Positions 62,441 to 64,000 of a DNA stretch of 64,000 nt are shown in pieces. The stretch spans positions 3,224,001-3,288,000 of the forward strand of contig NZ_CP008884.1 of the NCBI RefSeq assembly GCF_000725385.1, written 5' to 3'. The stretch is from Dyella japonica A8. GTDB lineage: Bacteria > Pseudomonadota > Gammaproteobacteria > Xanthomonadales > Rhodanobacteraceae. The first letter of the stretch is position 1; every line of letters starts with the position of its first letter. The position numbers were made by a program, and so were the translations under genes. The notes below the pieces were generated by a model. It was not told the DNA's origin. It saw nothing but the letters and a program-made list of their open reading frames with translations, and did no database searches.

Positions 62441-63424
62441 TCATGGTTTGGTAGAACTACGGACATCTCGTCGTGTGGCATGGATGGTCACCGTGCAGGT
62501 CATGCCGGCCGCCAGATGAACATCGTCAGGAACGGCATCAAGGGCGATGCGAACCGGCACGCGCTGCGCAAGACGCACCCAGGTAAACACCGGGTTGACG
62601 TCGGCGAGCAGATTGGCGCTCGAAGGGTTGTCGCGGTCGGCGATACCGCTGGCGATGCTCTCGACGCGCCCATGCAGAACGACATGCCCCGCCATGAGCC
62701 GAACCTCGGCTGCGTCGTTGACGTGCACGCCGGGAATCTTGGTTTCCTCGAAGTAGCCGTAGACCCAGAACGAGTTCGCGTCGATCAGCGCCATGCGTGC
62801 CATGCCCACGGACACGTAGTCGCCTGCGTAGAGATTGAGATTGGCGATGAACCCGTCAACGGGGGCGCGCACCACGCTCCTTTCAAGATTGAGCCGGGCA
62901 GTTTGGCGTGCCGACAGCGCGGCATCGTGGCCGGCCGTGGCCGCGTTCAGGGATGCTTTGGCGGCATCCTCGGCCGCTAGCGCCTGGCGCGCCACCTCAC
63001 TGATGTCAGACTTGGCTTCCGCCGTGATCACCTCACCGGACAGCTGCGCGCGTCGCGATACCTGCTGGCTGCGCATGACCGATTCGGAATGGCGTTGTGC
63101 GAGCTGGGCCCGCGCCAGGGCAACCTGGGCTTCGCTGCGTGCGACTTCCGCCTCGGCCTGCGCCAGTGCGTCACGGAATCGTTCCGGGTCGATCACAAAC
63201 AGAACGTCACCGCGTTTGACACGCTGGTTGTCGATCACATGCACCTCGGCCACCAGTCCCGAGACGTCCGGCGCAATGTTGATCACCTGGGCGCGGACCC
63301 GGCCATCCCGTGTCCATGGCGCGTACATGTAGTCCCGCCATAAGGCATGGGCGAGCACGATCGCCAGCAGCAAGATGCCCAGGGTCACGATGATGCGGAG
63401 CAAGGATTGGCGGGTCATGGGCAT
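62441..63424 (-). CDS. HlyD/AaeA-type efflux membrane fusion protein
   Basis: 327 aa. One N-terminal membrane helix (LRIIVTLGILLLAIVLAHALW), then WTRDGRVRAQVINIAPDVSGLV and VIDNQRVKRGDVLFVIDP (biotinyl-lipoyl half), a coiled-coil hairpin (about 85-170), and GFIANLNLYAGDYVSVG. Same order as AaeA/EmrA adaptors of FUSC-type aromatic-acid pumps. A second Met at 63418 could be the start. Confidence 0.9.
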   Translation of the reverse strand: MPMTRQSLLRIIVTLGILLLAIVLAHALWRDYMYAPWTRDGRVRAQVINIAPDVSGLVAEVHVIDNQRVKRGDVLFVIDPERFRDALAQAEAEVARSEAQVALARAQLAQRHSESVMRSQQVSRRAQLSGEVITAEAKSDISEVARQALAAEDAAKASLNAATAGHDAALSARQTARLNLERSVVRAPVDGFIANLNLYAGDYVSVGMARMALIDANSFWVYGYFEETKIPGVHVNDAAEVRLMAGHVVLHGRVESIASGIADRDNPSSANLLADVNPVFTWVRLAQRVPVRIALDAVPDDVHLAAGMTCTVTIHATRRDVRSSTKP

Positions 63425-63449
63425 GAGTCCAGGAGGCGATGACGGTGCG

Positions 63450-63650
63450 TCATGGGCGTAGCCAAAGGCCGGCCAGCGCGAAGATCACGGTGAACAGCGA
63501 GGCACGGAAAAGCGCCGGATGCCACACGTGCCGATACATGCCGAGGCGCGAAAACCCGAGATCCAGGGCGATGAATAGCAGCGCGCTTCCGATCAGTACC
63601 GGAAGCAGGCTTGGAATGAGCAGCGAGAAAAAGGAGATCTCACGGGGCAT
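63450..63650 (-). CDS. DUF1656 (AaeX-like) small membrane protein
   Basis: 66 aa. Start at 63650, MPREISFFSLLIPSLLPVLIG; two membrane helices, ending GLWLRP. DUF1656 proteins accompany HlyD and FUSC genes in aromatic acid efflux operons. The start overlaps the stop of the NodT-type gene by 11 bp. Confidence 0.85.
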   Translation of the reverse strand: MPREISFFSLLIPSLLPVLIGSALLFIALDLGFSRLGMYRHVWHPALFRASLFTVIFALAGLWLRP

Positions 63651-64000
63651 GGCGATCACCGTCGGGGCGCGCGGCATCGGGTGTGGCATCGGTGCCGCCT
63701 TCCAAGCCGCCGCCGATGGCCTGCATCAGCAAAGCCCAGCTATCCAGGCGACGCGCCTGGATGCCCGCCAGCTGCTGGCGATCGCGCAGCAACGTGGCCT
63801 CGGTGGCGATGACGTTGAGAAACTCGGTGATGCCGCTGCGATAGCCCTGCAACGCAAGGTCGTGCGCCGCAGTGGCCGACGCGACCGCCTGTTCCGCCTG
63901 CTGTTGCTGCGTGGCGAGCGACTGCAGAGAGACGACCTGGTCGGCTACCTGTTGCATCGCGAGAATCACGCTTTGATTGTAGGACTCCACCGCCGCGTCA
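63640..64000 (-). CDS. NodT-type outer-membrane efflux protein, 3' part
   Basis: C-terminal 119 residues; the 5' part lies beyond the right edge. VESYNQSVILAMQQVADQVVSLQSLATQQQQAEQAVA followed by YRSGITEFLNVIATEATLL is the second coiled-coil repeat of a TolC-like channel protein. With AaeX- and AaeA-like genes downstream it forms an efflux operon; a FUSC pump gene is expected beyond the edge or is absent. Confidence 0.88.
   Translation of the reverse strand, partial: DAAVESYNQSVILAMQQVADQVVSLQSLATQQQQAEQAVASATAAHDLALQGYRSGITEFLNVIATEATLLRDRQQLAGIQARRLDSWALLMQAIGGGLEGGTDATPDAARPDGDRHAP

Noticed and set aside
1..64000. tRNA, rRNA, CRISPR array, insertion sequence or prophage
   Set aside because: I scanned for T-loop-like GTTCGANTC, regularly spaced repeats, transposase and integrase motifs and found none.

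Overview
The window looks like chromosomal DNA of a high-GC gammaproteobacterium. I infer the Xanthomonadales, most likely Rhodanobacteraceae (Dyella, Luteibacter or Rhodanobacter), from protein flavour, dense overlapping operons, TonB/TAT-rich carbohydrate loci and small GGGAAT-type palindromic repeats. No rRNA, tRNA, CRISPR array, transposase or phage gene was seen.

Region 1 (1-7536, minus strand) is a type VI secretion operon in the order tssB-tssC-hcp-tagJ-tssE-tssF-tssG-tssH, the order of Pseudomonas HSI-I. The window cuts tssH after about 215 codons. Two unplaced genes follow (8068-9579).

Region 2 (9644-19607) is a carbohydrate locus. A LacI-type regulator diverges from eight genes: Gfo/Idh/MocA oxidoreductase, MFS permease, three sugar isomerase-like TIM barrels (two with TAT signals), an iron-sulfur GMC dehydrogenase with its TAT-borne small subunit, and a DUF1080-type hydrolase. 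I read it as a periplasmic oxidise-cleave-isomerise route for glycosides through 3-keto sugars, followed by import and cytosolic reduction. Two LacI-like operators 136 bp apart flank the promoter. A 162-bp nested inverted-repeat element closes the locus.

Region 3 (19802-37639) holds an RclA/MerA-like flavoprotein, a BON protein, a BvgS-type unorthodox sensor kinase divergent from its NarL-type regulator, a large GH92 glycosidase, a three-gene operon behind a perfect 22-bp palindrome, an aldo/keto reductase broken by a 7-bp tandem duplication, phosphoglucomutase, a YbiI-like zinc finger protein, a GNAT protein coupled to a NodT-type lipoprotein, and OsmC.

Region 4 (37946-53066) is mixed housekeeping and stress: a MASE1 sensor with an eroded kinase domain, a metallo-beta-lactamase-fold protein, a quinone oxidoreductase, two divergent universal stress proteins, a TonB receptor beside a Met-rich DUF2946 protein, two DUF1801 proteins, a histidine phosphatase, a diguanylate cyclase, and a TetR regulator with twin operators in front of a SnoaL-like protein and an SDR.

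Region 5 (53140-64000, minus strand) starts with the most unusual gene: an autotransporter whose passenger carries the paired DTG motifs of a pepsin-like aspartic protease. Upstream lie a flavin reductase, an OprB porin, a three-subunit FAD-glucose-dehydrogenase-like complex (cytochrome c, iron-sulfur GMC subunit, TAT small subunit, joined by ATGA overlaps) and an AaeA/AaeX/NodT-type efflux operon cut by the window end.
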